Positions 1-10,200 are shown, counted from the stretch's first letter. The stretch is DNA of 64,000 bases from Pontibacter korlensis (GCF_000973725.1 NZ_CP009621.1:1493501-1557500), one strand, 5' to 3'. Notes: generated by a model from the sequence alone, not told the origin. A program made the numbers and translations.

Positions 1-860
1 CACACCGTAAACAATGGCCTGCGCTGAATGGCTCCTTTATTACAAACTCACTGGCAGCTGACTTACGGATACCCGATTCGAAAAGTGCAATTAGCCTTCT
101 ACTACAGCAGGACCGTGCCGGCGTGGGTGGCCTGAAAAAATTACAGGGTAGCCTGGGCTATGCCTATCACACCAACATCAGCAGCAACTGGGCCATGTCT
201 GCCGGATTGCAGGCAAGTATAGCCTCCCTGCGCTTGGATTACAACAACCTTGTGTTCGGCGATCAACTTTCTGACAACGGCATGGTGTCACTTACTTCAG
301 CGGAGGCAAACAACTTCGCACCAAATACTTATGTTGATTTTAGTGTTGGCGGACTTATACACTCTGACCAGTTTTGGGCAGGCCTAACAGTAGCACACCT
401 AAACAAACCAACTTACGAGCTAGCCCAGGAAACAGAATTGCCAATACGTTTTACGGCTATAGCTGGCTATAAATTCTACGCACGGTCATACGAAGAGCAG
501 GGAAGGCTGTTTGAATTGAGCTTTACGCCAACAGCCACTTTTATACATCAGCATAATGCTAAAAGATTAGATATTGGCTTATACACTAAATACACTCCCT
601 TGACGTTAGGGTTAATATATAAAGGAGTGCCAGTTACAGGTGGAACTAACCAGGACCAATCCTTGTCCGTTATAGCAGGTCTGCAACTGAAGCAGTTCAG
701 GGTAGGTTTTAGCCACGATGTGGGCCTGAAGGGCCTGAGCAGGGAAGTGGGTGGCACAAACGAGGTTTCGTTAGTTTTTGAAAGAGCTGTAATTAACAAT
801 TTGTTTAGGAGCCGCTTAAAGAACAAAATTAACAGAAGCATTGTTTGTCCGGCATTCTAA
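1..860 (+). CDS. PorP/SprF-family type IX secretion outer-membrane protein (5' truncated)
   Basis: The reading frame is open from the left edge of the window (first full codon at base 3) to a TAA at 858-860, so the N-terminus lies outside. The visible part begins QWPALNGSF, like the conserved N-terminal part of PorP/SprF proteins, and continues as alternating amphipathic strands rich in Gly, Tyr and aromatic residues, as expected of an outer-membrane beta-barrel. Members of this family accompany type IX secretion and gliding genes in Bacteroidota and help anchor or secrete adhesins. The gldJ gene directly downstream supports that role. A GTG at 123 could be taken for a start, but the family similarity extends upstream of it. 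The family call is firm; the particular partner protein is unknown. Confidence 0.8.
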   Translation, partial: HRKQWPALNGSFITNSLAADLRIPDSKSAISLLLQQDRAGVGGLKKLQGSLGYAYHTNISSNWAMSAGLQASIASLRLDYNNLVFGDQLSDNGMVSLTSAEANNFAPNTYVDFSVGGLIHSDQFWAGLTVAHLNKPTYELAQETELPIRFTAIAGYKFYARSYEEQGRLFELSFTPTATFIHQHNAKRLDIGLYTKYTPLTLGLIYKGVPVTGGTNQDQSLSVIAGLQLKQFRVGFSHDVGLKGLSREVGGTNEVSLVFERAVINNLFRSRLKNKINRSIVCPAF

Positions 861-923
861 TATTATTTATAATTGCACATTAATCTACGTTACAAGAACC
901 TTATCTTAACTAGGTACCATTTT

Positions 924-2150
924 ATGAAGTTAATCAAGTATTTATCGGCTGCGGTTGTGGGAGGCATGCTGCTTACTGCCTGTGGTAAGGGTGCTCAGCC
1001 TACCAGTACCAACCCTGGTGCTTATAGCTCTGCTACCGGCGCAGAGTATGGCGAAGATGAAGATGCTTTCGATGTTGCCGATTATGCGGAGTTTCCGCAG
1101 GGCCCAGGTCTTATCTTTATTGAAGGTGGCCGCACCGTGCTTGGCTCAATGGAAGAGGATATTGCTATGACGCGCGACAATGTTGAGCGTACAGTAACTG
1201 TTGCCTCTTTCTATATGGACGAAACAGAGGTAGCTAATATCCACTGGTTGGAGTACCTGCACGACCTGAAGCGTGACTCTCTGCCAGAAGTATACCAGGC
1301 TGCATTGCCAGATACTACTGTTTGGTCTCAGCAATTGTCATTTAACGACCCATACGTAACTTATTATCTGCGTTATCCAGGTTTCCGCTTCTTCCCAGTA
1401 GTTGGTGTAAGCTGGTTACAAGCTAACGACTTCTGCGTATGGCGTACAAATAAAGTAAACGCAATTCTTGCACAGCAAGCTACCGGTGGTGGCAGAAGAG
1501 GTTTGTTTGGTCGTGGCGGCGACGAAGAGGCAGTAGAAGGTGAGAAGCCATCTATCGAATCTGGCTACGTATTGCCGAACTACCGTCTCCCAACAGAGGC
1601 TGAGTGGGAATATGCTGCTCAGGCAATGATTGGTACTCAGTATACTGAAGACGAAAATCAAAACAACCGTCGTCTGTATCCTTGGGATGGCCACCAGGTG
1701 CGTAACCCATATGGTAAGCAGATGGGTAAGTTCATGGCTAACTTCAAGCGTGGCCGTGGTGACTATGCAGGTATCGCAGGTTCTTTGAACGATGGTGCCA
1801 TGATTACGGATTATATCTACGCTTACCCCCCAAACGACTTCGGTCTTTACAACATGGCTGGTAACGTAAATGAGTGGGTACAGGATGTTTACCGTCCGCT
1901 TTCGTTCCAGGACGTAGAAGATTTGAACCCGTTCCGTCGTGATGGCTTCCAGGATGAGGCTACTAACTACGACTCAAGCGAGGGCTTCCACTCACTGGTT
2001 AGCGATGAGGTTCGCGTTTACAAAGGCGGTTCTTGGAAAGACGTAGCTTACTGGTTGTCTCCAGGTACTCGTCGCTTCATGGCTCAGGATTCTTCAACAG
2101 CCACTATCGGCTTCCGTTGCGCCATGATTAACGCAGGCTCTAACAAGTAA
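924..2150 (+). CDS. gldJ: Gliding motility lipoprotein GldJ
   Basis: A 408-residue lipoprotein. The ATG at 924 is chosen because it gives a clean signal peptide with lipobox LTAC (Cys20); an earlier in-frame ATG at 873 would add 17 residues before it. The mature protein is a formylglycine-generating-enzyme (SUMF1) fold typical of GldJ/GldK: a PGLIFIEGG start, FYMDETEVAN, an LPDTTVW block, a YRLPTEAEWEYAAQ block, GNVNEWVQDVY, and a GGSW...GFRC end. The FYMDETEV and ALPDTTVW blocks fit GldJ better than GldK. In Flavobacterium, GldJ is an essential component of gliding and type IX secretion, thought to form part of the periplasmic ring and stabilise other Gld proteins. It follows the PorP/SprF-like gene after about 60 bases and ends before a strong terminator. 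Confidence 0.88.
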   Translation: MKLIKYLSAAVVGGMLLTACGKGAQPTSTNPGAYSSATGAEYGEDEDAFDVADYAEFPQGPGLIFIEGGRTVLGSMEEDIAMTRDNVERTVTVASFYMDETEVANIHWLEYLHDLKRDSLPEVYQAALPDTTVWSQQLSFNDPYVTYYLRYPGFRFFPVVGVSWLQANDFCVWRTNKVNAILAQQATGGGRRGLFGRGGDEEAVEGEKPSIESGYVLPNYRLPTEAEWEYAAQAMIGTQYTEDENQNNRRLYPWDGHQVRNPYGKQMGKFMANFKRGRGDYAGIAGSLNDGAMITDYIYAYPPNDFGLYNMAGNVNEWVQDVYRPLSFQDVEDLNPFRRDGFQDEATNYDSSEGFHSLVSDEVRVYKGGSWKDVAYWLSPGTRRFMAQDSSTATIGFRCAMINAGSNK

Positions 2151-2170
2151 GATCTAAATTATCTTCATAT

Positions 2171-2201
2171 AAAAAGCCCGGGCTCACGCTTCGGGCTTTT
2201 T
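2171..2201 (+). terminator. Rho-independent terminator after gldJ
   Basis: AAAAAGCCCG and CGGGCTTTTT pair around an 11-base loop; the 3' arm ends in a T run. It lies 20 bases after the gldJ stop and separates it from the DUF4265 gene. Confidence 0.85.
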
Positions 2202-2217
2202 ACTTTATATACTGAGT

Positions 2218-2694
2218 ATGAACGAAACGAAGCAAGGCCACAAAATCATTTTCCGCTTCTTCAGCGAAGTGTTTAACCGCGAAATGGTTGAGGTACTGTG
2301 GGCACTTGAGGTAGACGCTAATGAAGGCTTGTACAAGATTGATAGTATTCCGTCTTACGTGCCATTGATTGCCACCGAGGATATAGTACGTGCCATTTAC
2401 GATACAATGGAGGAGGGGCTGCTGTACAAGGAGACAGTAACGCCGTCAGGTAATTCTACGGTCCAGGTTATCCGCCAGAATGATGACACGCCACTACTAC
2501 AACTACGCAAAAAGTTCGCAGAGCTCGGATGCGTATCAGAGGAAGTGAACGAGGACTTTTTTGTACTAGAGGTACCTCTGAACATTAACTATGCTGTGGT
2601 GAAGGAACTACTAGACGACCTGGAAGCACAGGAGGAGATTGAATATGCAGAACCTGCCCTTTCAGATGTGCACCGCGAGCAGACAAGTAGTTAA
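2218..2694 (+). CDS. DUF4265 domain-containing protein
   Basis: A 158-residue acidic soluble protein with no signal peptide or membrane segment. The order of features, an N-terminal EVLWALEVD segment, then YKIDSIPSYVPLIATEDIV, then SGNSTVQVI, matches the DUF4265 family. The C-terminal half (about residues 95-150) is a second alpha/beta segment with an acidic helix. The function of the family is unknown; members often occur as small standalone cytosolic proteins. It has its own terminators on both sides (2171-2201 and 2721-2771), so it appears to be monocistronic. The domain call rests on pattern recognition alone. Confidence 0.65.
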   Translation: MNETKQGHKIIFRFFSEVFNREMVEVLWALEVDANEGLYKIDSIPSYVPLIATEDIVRAIYDTMEEGLLYKETVTPSGNSTVQVIRQNDDTPLLQLRKKFAELGCVSEEVNEDFFVLEVPLNINYAVVKELLDDLEAQEEIEYAEPALSDVHREQTSS

Positions 2695-2720
2695 CATAGA
2701 TAGCTAACAACTCTATAAAT

Positions 2721-2771
2721 AAAAAGCCGCGCCTCCGGTTCTCGATAGAATAACCAGAGGCGCGGCTTTTT
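2721..2771. terminator. Long bidirectional terminator hairpin
   Basis: AAAAAGCCGCGCCTC and GAGGCGCGGCTTTTT form a GC-rich stem with A and T tracts at both feet, closing on a 21-base loop. It follows the DUF4265 gene on the plus strand and would also stop transcripts from the right. Confidence 0.85.
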
Positions 2772-2830
2772 ACAGATAAAGACTAAAGCTACGTTGCTAC
2801 ATGTAGAGCCTGGAACAAATTCATGAATGA

Positions 2831-2873
2831 AGAGCGGCAGGAGAGGCCATAATCAGATTCTCCTGCCGCTCTT
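2831..2873 (-). terminator. Hairpin after mqo
   Basis: AGAGCGGCAGGAGA and TCTCCTGCCGCTCT form a 14-bp perfect stem 17 bases beyond the mqo stop codon. The U tract is poor on the reverse strand, so it may act mainly as an mRNA 3'-end stabiliser. Confidence 0.6.
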
Positions 2874-2889
2874 TCTACTTTGATCTAGC

Positions 2890-4410
2890 CTACTCCTTTT
2901 CTACAGCTGGCACAAGACCCAGCACTTCGCTTGTGTATGAACGAACACGATCAAGAAGTGCAGGATCTTCGGCAAGAGATTGACCATATGAAGGGATCAT
3001 CTCTTTTAGTTTAGCCTGCCACTGGTCTGTGTTGATACGATGCATGAAGCAACGCTCCAGCAAGCCCAGCATAATTGATACAGCTGTTGAGGCACCTGGC
3101 GAGGCACCTAGCAATGCTGCCAATGTACAGCCACCGCCACTTACCACTTCTGTACCGAACTCCAGCACGCCGCCTTTTACAGGATCGCGTTTGATAATCT
3201 GTACACGCTGACCTGCCACTTCTAATTTCCAGTCCTCTGCCTTAGCATTAGGGAAATAAGCTCTAAGCGACTCCAACCTTTCTTCTGGAGACTGGCGAAC
3301 CTGGTCTATCAGATACTTTGTCAGGGCCAGGTTTTGTATACCTGCCGAAAGCATTGGCCGTAAGTTTCCAGGCTTTATTGATCTTGGAAGATCCAGGAAG
3401 GAGCCCTTCTTCAAGAACTTTGTAGAGAAGCCTGCATATGGCCCGAACAGTAGTTCACGCTTACCATTGATGAAACGTGTATCCAGGTGAGGTACTGACA
3501 TGGGCGGTGAGCCCACTGCAGCCTTACCGTATACTTTTGCACTGTGCCGTTCTATCACCTCGCGGTTTGTACACTTAAGCCACTGGCCACTTACCGGGAA
3601 GCCTCCGTAACCTTTACCTTCTGGTATATCAGACTTTTCCAAAAGCCTTAATGCTCCGCCACCAGCACCAATGAACACGTAGCGGGTGTATACATCACGC
3701 TTTTGCCCGGTTTGCAGGTCTTTAACCCTCAGGCGCCAGCGCCCGTCCTCCAGTTGGCGTAATTTTCTTACTTCATGGCTGAAGTGCATTATCACGTCGC
3801 TCTCTTCCTGCAAATGGCTGAACATGCTGCGTGTAAGGGCGCCGAAGTTCACATCTGTACCTAAGTCCATACGTGTGGCAGCTACAACCTCCTTATTACT
3901 CCTGCCTTCCATCACCAGCGGAATCCATTCTTCAATCTGAGAACGTTCTTCAGAGTAGGCCATGTCATCAAAAAGGTGACACTTCACCATGGCTTCGTAG
4001 CGTTTACGCAGGTAGTTCACATTATCCTGCCCCCACACAAAGCTCATGTGCGGTATATTCTTTATAAAAGAGGTAGGCAGTTCAATGATATTGTTCTTGA
4101 TCAGGTAAGCCCAAAACTGCTTAGAGATCTCAAACGCTTCGGCAATATTAACTGCTTTTGAAATGTCTATAGAGCCATCAGGCTTCTCAGGGGTGTAATT
4201 CAATTCGCAAAAAGCAGAGTGGCCGGTACCAGCGTTGTTCCAGGCATCGGAGCTTTCAGCAGCAGCTACATCCAGCCGCTCGAACACTTCTATTTTAAGG
4301 TTCGGCTGCAGTTCCTTTAGCATCATGCCGAGTGTAGCACTCATGATACCTGCTCCAATCAGCACCACATCCGCCCCAGTGTGTTCTGCAGTGTCTTTTT
4401 TCTTTATCAT
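2890..4410 (-). CDS. mqo: Malate:quinone oxidoreductase
   Basis: A 506-residue FAD-dependent enzyme that oxidises malate to oxaloacetate and passes electrons to the quinone pool at the cytoplasmic membrane, bypassing or supplementing malate dehydrogenase in the TCA cycle. The FAD-binding Rossmann motif LIGAGIMSATLG is at residues 17-28, followed by the family signature DAWNNAGTGHSAFCELNYTP. A second diagnostic block near the C-terminus is VVSGGGCTLAALLGASPGAS. The length matches the family (about 490-510). The start at 4410 (MIKKKDT) is preferred over an in-frame ATG at 4440 because the extra ten residues are not family-like. It stands alone, convergent with the DUF4265 gene and in the same direction as the comF remnant. 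Confidence 0.93.
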   Translation of the reverse strand: MIKKKDTAEHTGADVVLIGAGIMSATLGMMLKELQPNLKIEVFERLDVAAAESSDAWNNAGTGHSAFCELNYTPEKPDGSIDISKAVNIAEAFEISKQFWAYLIKNNIIELPTSFIKNIPHMSFVWGQDNVNYLRKRYEAMVKCHLFDDMAYSEERSQIEEWIPLVMEGRSNKEVVAATRMDLGTDVNFGALTRSMFSHLQEESDVIMHFSHEVRKLRQLEDGRWRLRVKDLQTGQKRDVYTRYVFIGAGGGALRLLEKSDIPEGKGYGGFPVSGQWLKCTNREVIERHSAKVYGKAAVGSPPMSVPHLDTRFINGKRELLFGPYAGFSTKFLKKGSFLDLPRSIKPGNLRPMLSAGIQNLALTKYLIDQVRQSPEERLESLRAYFPNAKAEDWKLEVAGQRVQIIKRDPVKGGVLEFGTEVVSGGGCTLAALLGASPGASTAVSIMLGLLERCFMHRINTDQWQAKLKEMIPSYGQSLAEDPALLDRVRSYTSEVLGLVPAVEKE

Positions 4411-4542
4411 AGTTAGTCTTCTTATTTCCAAGGTGGGCAACCTCAGAGGCTGCTACCATAGTTTATCTGCTACGAAAATAAAGTATACTTGGCGAAAATC
4501 CTTCTAAATCATGGCCGAAGGCTAGTAACATTCAAAAATTTG

Positions 4543-5222
4543 CTAAGCAGCTGCAATAGTAGCAATACTTACTTCTGAGGCACCTGCCATCAAAAGCGCA
4601 CGTGCACAGGCTTCCAAAGTAGCCCCTGTGGTCAGCACATCGTCTACAAGCAGCACATGCTTTCTTTGTACCTGTTCCGGCTTTACTACTTGAAACTCCT
4701 GCTCCACGTTTTACCAGCGGTCGAGGCGGCTTTTACTTGTTTGAGTGCTGGTATCAATATTCCGCATCTATGCATTGCTTTGGTAGGGCAGGCTCATACC
4801 TTGAGCAAGTCCTTTGGCAAAACACCTTGCTTGGTTATAGCCTCTGCGCCTCAATTTATACTTGTGTAGCGGCACAGGCACAATCACATAAAGTGGCTAT
4901 TATATTGGTGGTCGGATAGAAGGGAGCCATACCGTTGCCCCAGGTGCTCGCCCATTTCCTGCGCTCCTTTGTACTTGAGGCGGTGTAGCAGCCGCTGCAC
5001 CCTTCCCTTAGGCACAAAGTACAGGTAAGAAAAAGCAAATCGCACAGGTACCTTACCCCACCGCTGTAGCGGGTGTAACTTGGTAGCACCATACACATGA
5101 AAACCTGTGTAAGGCAATTTTATGCTGCAGTTGGTGCAAATATACTTTTCACCACGCGCCAGTGCCCCGTCGCAGGCGTAGCAACTCTCAGGAAACAGCA
5201 AACTCAACAGGTCTTCAAACAT
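4543..5222 (-). pseudogene. comF: comF (competence-associated phosphoribosyltransferase), broken
   Basis: Read from 5222 leftward this is a ComF-family gene: an N-terminal zinc-finger region with two Cys pairs (CYAC and CTNC), a middle VPVPLHKYKLRRRGYNQA block, and the PRPP-binding loop [13 protein letters not shown] near the C-terminus, ending at TAG 4543-4545. Three lesions break it. A base is missing between 4889 and 4890 (the frame then hits TGA at 4884-4886). In the restored frame there is a TAG at 4768-4770 where a hydrophobic residue is expected, and a TAA at 4711-4713 where the usual ENV of RWENV should be. Intact ComF is needed for DNA uptake during natural transformation in several bacteria. 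The PRPP-binding end is intact in sequence but cannot be reached by normal translation. Confidence 0.85.
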
Positions 5223-5317
5223 TGGCAGCAGCTTGTGGTTTAAGGTATTCTGATGATTTTCGTGTAACTTTATACTTGGACTAATTTTACAGCCATCTTT
5301 AACAAGAATACCTAACA

Positions 5318-5671
5318 ATGAGCTTAGTAGAAGAATTTAACGACTACCGCACGCGCATGAACGAGCGCATTATGTCTTACGACAATAAAGTAATCAAGCG
5401 TTTCTTTAACCTCGACACCAACACTTATATGGAGGGTGCTCTTGACGTAAAAACAAAAGAGATGCTGGGCTTAGTGGCCTCTATGGTACTGCGCTGCGAC
5501 GATTGCATTAAGTATCACGTAGGCAAGTGCTACGAGGAGGGCGTAACAGACGAGCAGTTTATGGAGGTTTCTTCCATCGCCAACCTGGTAGGCGGCTCTA
5601 TTGTGATCCCCCACTTCCGCCGCGCAGTGGAATATTGGGAAGAACTGAAAGAGAGAGGCTCTGCTGAATAA
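5318..5671 (+). CDS. Carboxymuconolactone decarboxylase (CMD/AhpD-like) family protein
   Basis: A 117-residue all-helical protein. It carries the CMD/AhpD core: KEMLGLVASMVLRCDDCIKYHVGKC... with the redox CxxC pair (RCDDC) followed by the conserved His three residues later. AhpD-type proteins reduce peroxiredoxins or lipoyl partners through this CxxC; many CMD proteins of this size have no assigned substrate. The start at 5318 is the only sensible ATG and lies 95 bases from the divergent comF remnant. The antioxidant role is inferred from the motif alone; no peroxiredoxin gene is adjacent. Confidence 0.75.
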   Translation: MSLVEEFNDYRTRMNERIMSYDNKVIKRFFNLDTNTYMEGALDVKTKEMLGLVASMVLRCDDCIKYHVGKCYEEGVTDEQFMEVSSIANLVGGSIVIPHFRRAVEYWEELKERGSAE

Positions 5672-5687
5672 ATTTTTAGATGGCTAC

Positions 5688-5751
5688 ACTGTTAAATTGT
5701 CGGCTCCCAAATTATGGATTTATACTTCATGCGGACCAACAATTTAACAGT
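5688..5751. repeat. Inverted repeat in the CMD downstream spacer
   Basis: ACTGTTAAATTGT (5688-5700) and ACAATTTAACAGT (5739-5751) are perfect 13-bp arms separated by 38 bases. The arms are AT-rich and there is no T tract, so this is not a typical terminator. A further partial copy, CAATTTAATAG, follows at 5756-5766. Its origin is unknown. Confidence 0.6.
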
Positions 5752-5774
5752 CCATCAATTTAATAGCTAACCCT

Positions 5775-6137
5775 ATGTACGATAGCGAAAACCTGGAACA
5801 TAACTGGACTCAGCTTAGGGCCGATCTGATGAAGCGCTTTGGCAAAAAGCCAGACATGAACGCTATCCTGTTTCTGATCGGGATTCAGGAACTAGGCATG
5901 GGTGTCAGGGAGTTTACCAAAGAAGAGAAGCAGGACCTGATGCACATTGCTACCTGCCGTGTCTTCAGCCTGTCTGGCTACTACGAGTTTACCGGCCGCG
6001 ATGAAGAAGGCTGGCCACATTTCAAAGCTGTTAAGTCTATACCTTTTGCTAACCTGAAGGAGCAAGAGAAAATGCTCAAGTGGCACGTGATCGAGTATTT
6101 TAACAAGTTCAACGAAATTCAGAACCCAAATACGTAG
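5775..6137 (+). CDS. Conserved hypothetical protein
   Basis: A 120-residue soluble protein that I do not recognise by function. It is mostly helical with a central FLIGIQELGMGVREFTKEEK segment and a later RDEEGWPHF segment; there is no signal peptide, membrane helix or Cys pair. Its codon use and length look like a real gene, and proteins with the pattern 'FLIGIQELG.G...FTKEEK.DLMHIA' seem to me widespread in Bacteroidota as single-copy hypotheticals. It sits between the CMD protein and exonuclease III, all on the plus strand, but with spacers above 100 bases, so an operon is not evident. Confidence 0.7.
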   Translation: MYDSENLEHNWTQLRADLMKRFGKKPDMNAILFLIGIQELGMGVREFTKEEKQDLMHIATCRVFSLSGYYEFTGRDEEGWPHFKAVKSIPFANLKEQEKMLKWHVIEYFNKFNEIQNPNT

Positions 6138-6309
6138 TACGACACCCGTAGCACTTGTCTCGACCTTCAACTTTACTCAGCTTTGCTTTATGAAGTATAA
6201 AATCATCAACTTTATACTTGTCACATCGCTGTTGCTTCTCACCAAAGACTCAGGGAAGAAGTAAAGTCGTGTTACCTGATACATGCTACGCGTGTCGCAA
6301 TATTCACGC

Positions 6310-7071
6310 ATGAAAATTATCACCTATAATGTAAATGGCATTCGTGCCGCCGTTACCAAAGGCTTTGATACCTGGCTTAAGGCCGCCAACCCTGATGTGC
6401 TTTGCCTGCAGGAAATCAAAGCCGATGAATCTAAATTTGATAAAGCGCTGTTTGAGGATATGGGATACCATGTGTACCTGCATCCGGCAGTAAAGAAAGG
6501 CTACAGTGGTGTGGCTATACTTTCTAAAGAGAAACCGCAGCACGTGGAGGTAGGTTGTGGCATTGAGTGCTACGATGTAGAAGGCCGCGTTCTTCGTGCC
6601 GACTACGGCGATGTTTCTGTAATGAGCGTATATATGCCTTCAGGCTCGAGCGGTGAAGAGCGTCAGAATTTCAAGTTTCAGTGGATGGATGATTTTCACG
6701 GATATATAGGAGACCTGAAAGAGACATTACCGGGACTGGTGGTGAGCGGCGACTACAATATCTGCCATAAGGCAATCGACATCCACAACCCGAAATCGAA
6801 TGCTAAAAGCTCAGGCTTTTTACCAGAAGAACGCGAGTGGATGAGTAAGCTAATTGGCACTGGCTTTATCGATACTTTCAGACACTTTAACCAGGAGCCA
6901 CACAACTATACATGGTGGAGTTATCGAGCCGGCGCACGCAACAAAAATCTGGGCTGGCGTATTGACTATAACATGGCAACCGAAAACCTTCGCGGCCGCC
7001 TGAAGCGTTCCGCTATACTTACCGAAGCAAAGCACTCTGACCATTGCCCGGTGCTGCTTGAGCTGGAGTAG
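6310..7071 (+). CDS. xth: Exodeoxyribonuclease III / AP endonuclease
   Basis: A 253-residue member of the exonuclease III family (EEP fold), which cuts the DNA backbone at abasic sites during base-excision repair and has 3'-5' exonuclease activity. Catalytic and metal-binding residues are all visible: Asn7 (YNVNG), Glu35 (CLQEIK), Asp148 and Asn150 (SGDYN), Asp219 (RIDY) and the terminal Asp244-His245 (SDHCP). The ATG at 6310 is chosen because MKIITYNVNG is the canonical start; an upstream GTG or ATG would add nine unrelated residues. The length is normal for the family. It appears to be transcribed alone. Confidence 0.93.
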   Translation: MKIITYNVNGIRAAVTKGFDTWLKAANPDVLCLQEIKADESKFDKALFEDMGYHVYLHPAVKKGYSGVAILSKEKPQHVEVGCGIECYDVEGRVLRADYGDVSVMSVYMPSGSSGEERQNFKFQWMDDFHGYIGDLKETLPGLVVSGDYNICHKAIDIHNPKSNAKSSGFLPEEREWMSKLIGTGFIDTFRHFNQEPHNYTWWSYRAGARNKNLGWRIDYNMATENLRGRLKRSAILTEAKHSDHCPVLLELE

Positions 7072-7105
7072 GGGAGGTATATACTAAAGCATAACCTGTT
7101 TCTGT

Positions 7106-7113
7106 TATATTTG
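7106..7113 (+). promoter_or_regulatory. Bacteroidota -7 element upstream of the DUF4175 gene
   Basis: TATATTTG matches TAnnTTTG, about 100 bases before the DUF4175 start. No clear -33 TTTG is present at the usual distance. Confidence 0.45.
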
Positions 7114-7212
7114 TAGCAACTACACATTTTACCTGCTGTAGTATAGAACGTTAGATAGATTTGGTTAACTTACAACTGTAGCCGCCATGCCTTAACATTG
7201 TAATAGCAAGAC

Positions 7213-10200
7213 ATGAAACATACCGATGCACTCGATCAGTTGCTGCATCAATTGCAGGAGTTCAAGCAGAAATTCTACCTCAACATGCTGTTGCGGGGAG
7301 GTATTTTTGCGGTTGGGCTCCTGCTTTCTGTTTATATAGTTTACAGCTTGTTGGAGTACATGTTCTATTTCCCTGAATATGTGCGTGCCTTCCTGCTGTT
7401 CTCGTTTGTAGCAGCTGTTCTTTATGTTTTTGTTCGTTGGATAGCTTTGCCCATCACTGCGCTTGTGCGTCTTCGGCGGATTCTGTCAGATGAACAAGCG
7501 GCACAGCAGGTGGGGGCCCATTTTCCTGAGATTCGGGACAAACTGCTCAATGCAATTCAGCTACAACAGCAGGACAGGTCCAACGAACTCATCCGAGCAA
7601 GTATAGCACAGCGCAGCCAGCAGCTTTTGTCTTTCAAGTTCAAGGAGGCTGTTTCGTACCGCGAAAACAAGCCATTGATGAAGTACATTGCTCTGCCGGC
7701 CTTTGTGGCTTTCCTGATTATGCTGCTATACCCAGCTATATTTGTGCAGGGCACCGAGCGCATCATCAACTACAAAACGCATTACACCCCGCAGGCTCCT
7801 TTCAACTTTATCCTACAGAACGAGGGGCTGCAAACCTACAGGGGAGAAGATTTTAAACTACAGGTGGCAGTAGAGGGAAAAGCTGTCCCTAGTGAAGTAT
7901 ATATTAACTACAACGGCCGCCGACAGAAGCTAAGCCAGAACGCAGACGGCAGCTATTCTTATACCTTCAAGCAATTACAGCGCCCAGTTAATTTTCAACT
8001 AGAGGGATCTGGCTTCTTCTCTGATAACTATACTTTAGACCTGCTCTCGCGCCCTAACCTAAAGGACTTTCGGATGCTGGTGCGGTACCCGGCCTACTTA
8101 AAGCGCAAGCCGGAAGAGATACAGAACACGGGAAATGCCACTATACCGGAAGGTAGCACCATCATCTGGAATTTCTCCACCTCTGAGACTGACAGTGTAA
8201 AATTAGCTTTTGCAGAGCCTGCGCAAACGCTGGTTGCACAGAAGGACGGCAACACCTTTGCCGCCACCAAAACTTTTAGCCAAAGCCAAAACTACAGCAT
8301 TAGCCTTCGAAACGAGCACAGCAGCAATAAAGAGCTGATTAACTACCAAATTACTGCCATACCTGACCGAAACCCGCAAATATCTTTAGAGCAGTACCAG
8401 GATACCGCCCTGTACTCTTATATGATATTAGGTGGAGATGTAGCTGATGATTATGGCCTGACACGCCTAGCTTTGTTTTACCGCGTTAACAACAGCAAGA
8501 ATCCGCAGGCAAAGTATAAGAGCCAGGCACTGCCGCTAAACCAGCAGCTTAGCCAAACATATTACTACCAATGGAACACTGCCGCTCTTAATCTTCAGCC
8601 CGGTGACAAGCTCGAGTACTTTGTGCAGGTATGGGACAACGACGGTATCCGTGGCCCTAAAAGCAGCCGTACCCGCACCTACGAGTTAAAGGTGCCTGAT
8701 AAGCGTGAGCTGCAGAAAGAACTGGATAGCAACTCTCAGTCGGTAGCAAGCCAGATGAGCAAAACACTTGAGCGGGCGAGCCAGCTGGAGCGCGAGTTGT
8801 CTAAATCAGAAGAAAAGATGAAGACAAAGCGCAACCTGAATTGGCAGGATAAGAAACAGCTGGAAGACTTGGCCGCGAAGAAGAAGCAGTTGGAGCAGGA
8901 TATAAACTCCATGAAGGAGCTGTTCGAGGAGCTTAATAAAAAGCAGAATATGCTGAACGAGCCAAACCAACAGCTGGCAGAAAAGGCACAGGAACTACAA
9001 AAGCTCATGAACGACCTCCTGGACCCTGAGACAAAGAAACTTTACGAAGAATTGGAAAAGCTCCTGCAGCAGCAGCAGCCGAACGATACAGAGCTACAAA
9101 AACTACTGAGCAAACTGGATAACCGTGAGAAGAATTTAGAGCGAGAACTTGAGCGCGCCCTGGAGCTCTTCAAGCAACTTCAGTTTGAGCAAAAGCTAGA
9201 CAATATTGCCAACAAACTGGAGGAGATGGGAGAGAAGGAGCAACAGCTAGCCCAGAAAACAGAGCAGAAGCAGGAAAGCAACCAACAACTGCAGGAAGAA
9301 CAGAAAGAGCTGCAGCAGGACTTTGAGGATGTAAAAGAGCAGATGAAGGAGCTGAAAGACCTCAACAATAAACTGGACAACCCGAACCAGATGAACGAGG
9401 AACAACAGCAACAGGAGCAGCAAAGTATTGAGCAGGATATGCAGCAGAGCCAGGAGCAGCTTCAGAAGAATCAAAACCAGAAAGCCAGCGAATCGCAGAA
9501 GAAGGCAGGGCAGAAGATGCAACAAATGGCGCAGCAGATGGAGCAGATGAAGAGTAGCATGAGCATGTCTGGCATGCAGCAGAACCTCGATAACCTTCGC
9601 GATTTATTGGAGAACCTGATTACTCTTTCCTTTGACCAGGAGGAGTTGATGAAGCAGTTCCGTAGCGTCAACCAGAGCGACCCTCGCTTTGTAGAACTTT
9701 CGCAGCGGCAGCTGAACCTCCGCGACAATGCACAGGTAATTGAAGACAGCCTGTTCGCACTCGCTAAAAAGGTCTTCCAGATCGAATCGTTTGTTACGCG
9801 CGAGGTAGCCGCCATGAACCAGAGTATGGACAATAGTATGGAGGAACTCCGAAGCCGAAACTTAGGTAAAGCCACCGGACAGCAGCAGTTAGCCATGACC
9901 AGCATGAATAACCTGGCCCTAATGCTGAACGATGCCCTGAAACAAATGCAGCAGGCCATGCAGCAGATGCAGGGAGGTATGGCCGGAAAACAGAAGGGTG
10001 ACAAGCCAATGCCAGGCAACATGGGAGAACTGCAACAACAATTGAACAAAAAAATCGAAGATCTGAAAAAAGGAGGCAAGTCGGGTAAGGCTCTTTCTGA
10101 AGAATTAGCTAAATTGGCTGCGGAGCAGGAGGCTCTCCGGAACGCCCTGAAAGAACTGGAGAAACAGGGTAAAAAACCTGGCGAAAAGGGGCAGAATGGC

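Noticed and set aside
6190..6264. 24-codon open frame with a hydrophobic segment before xth
   Set aside because: Too short, with no conserved pattern or clear ribosome-binding context; could be a leader peptide but cannot be supported.
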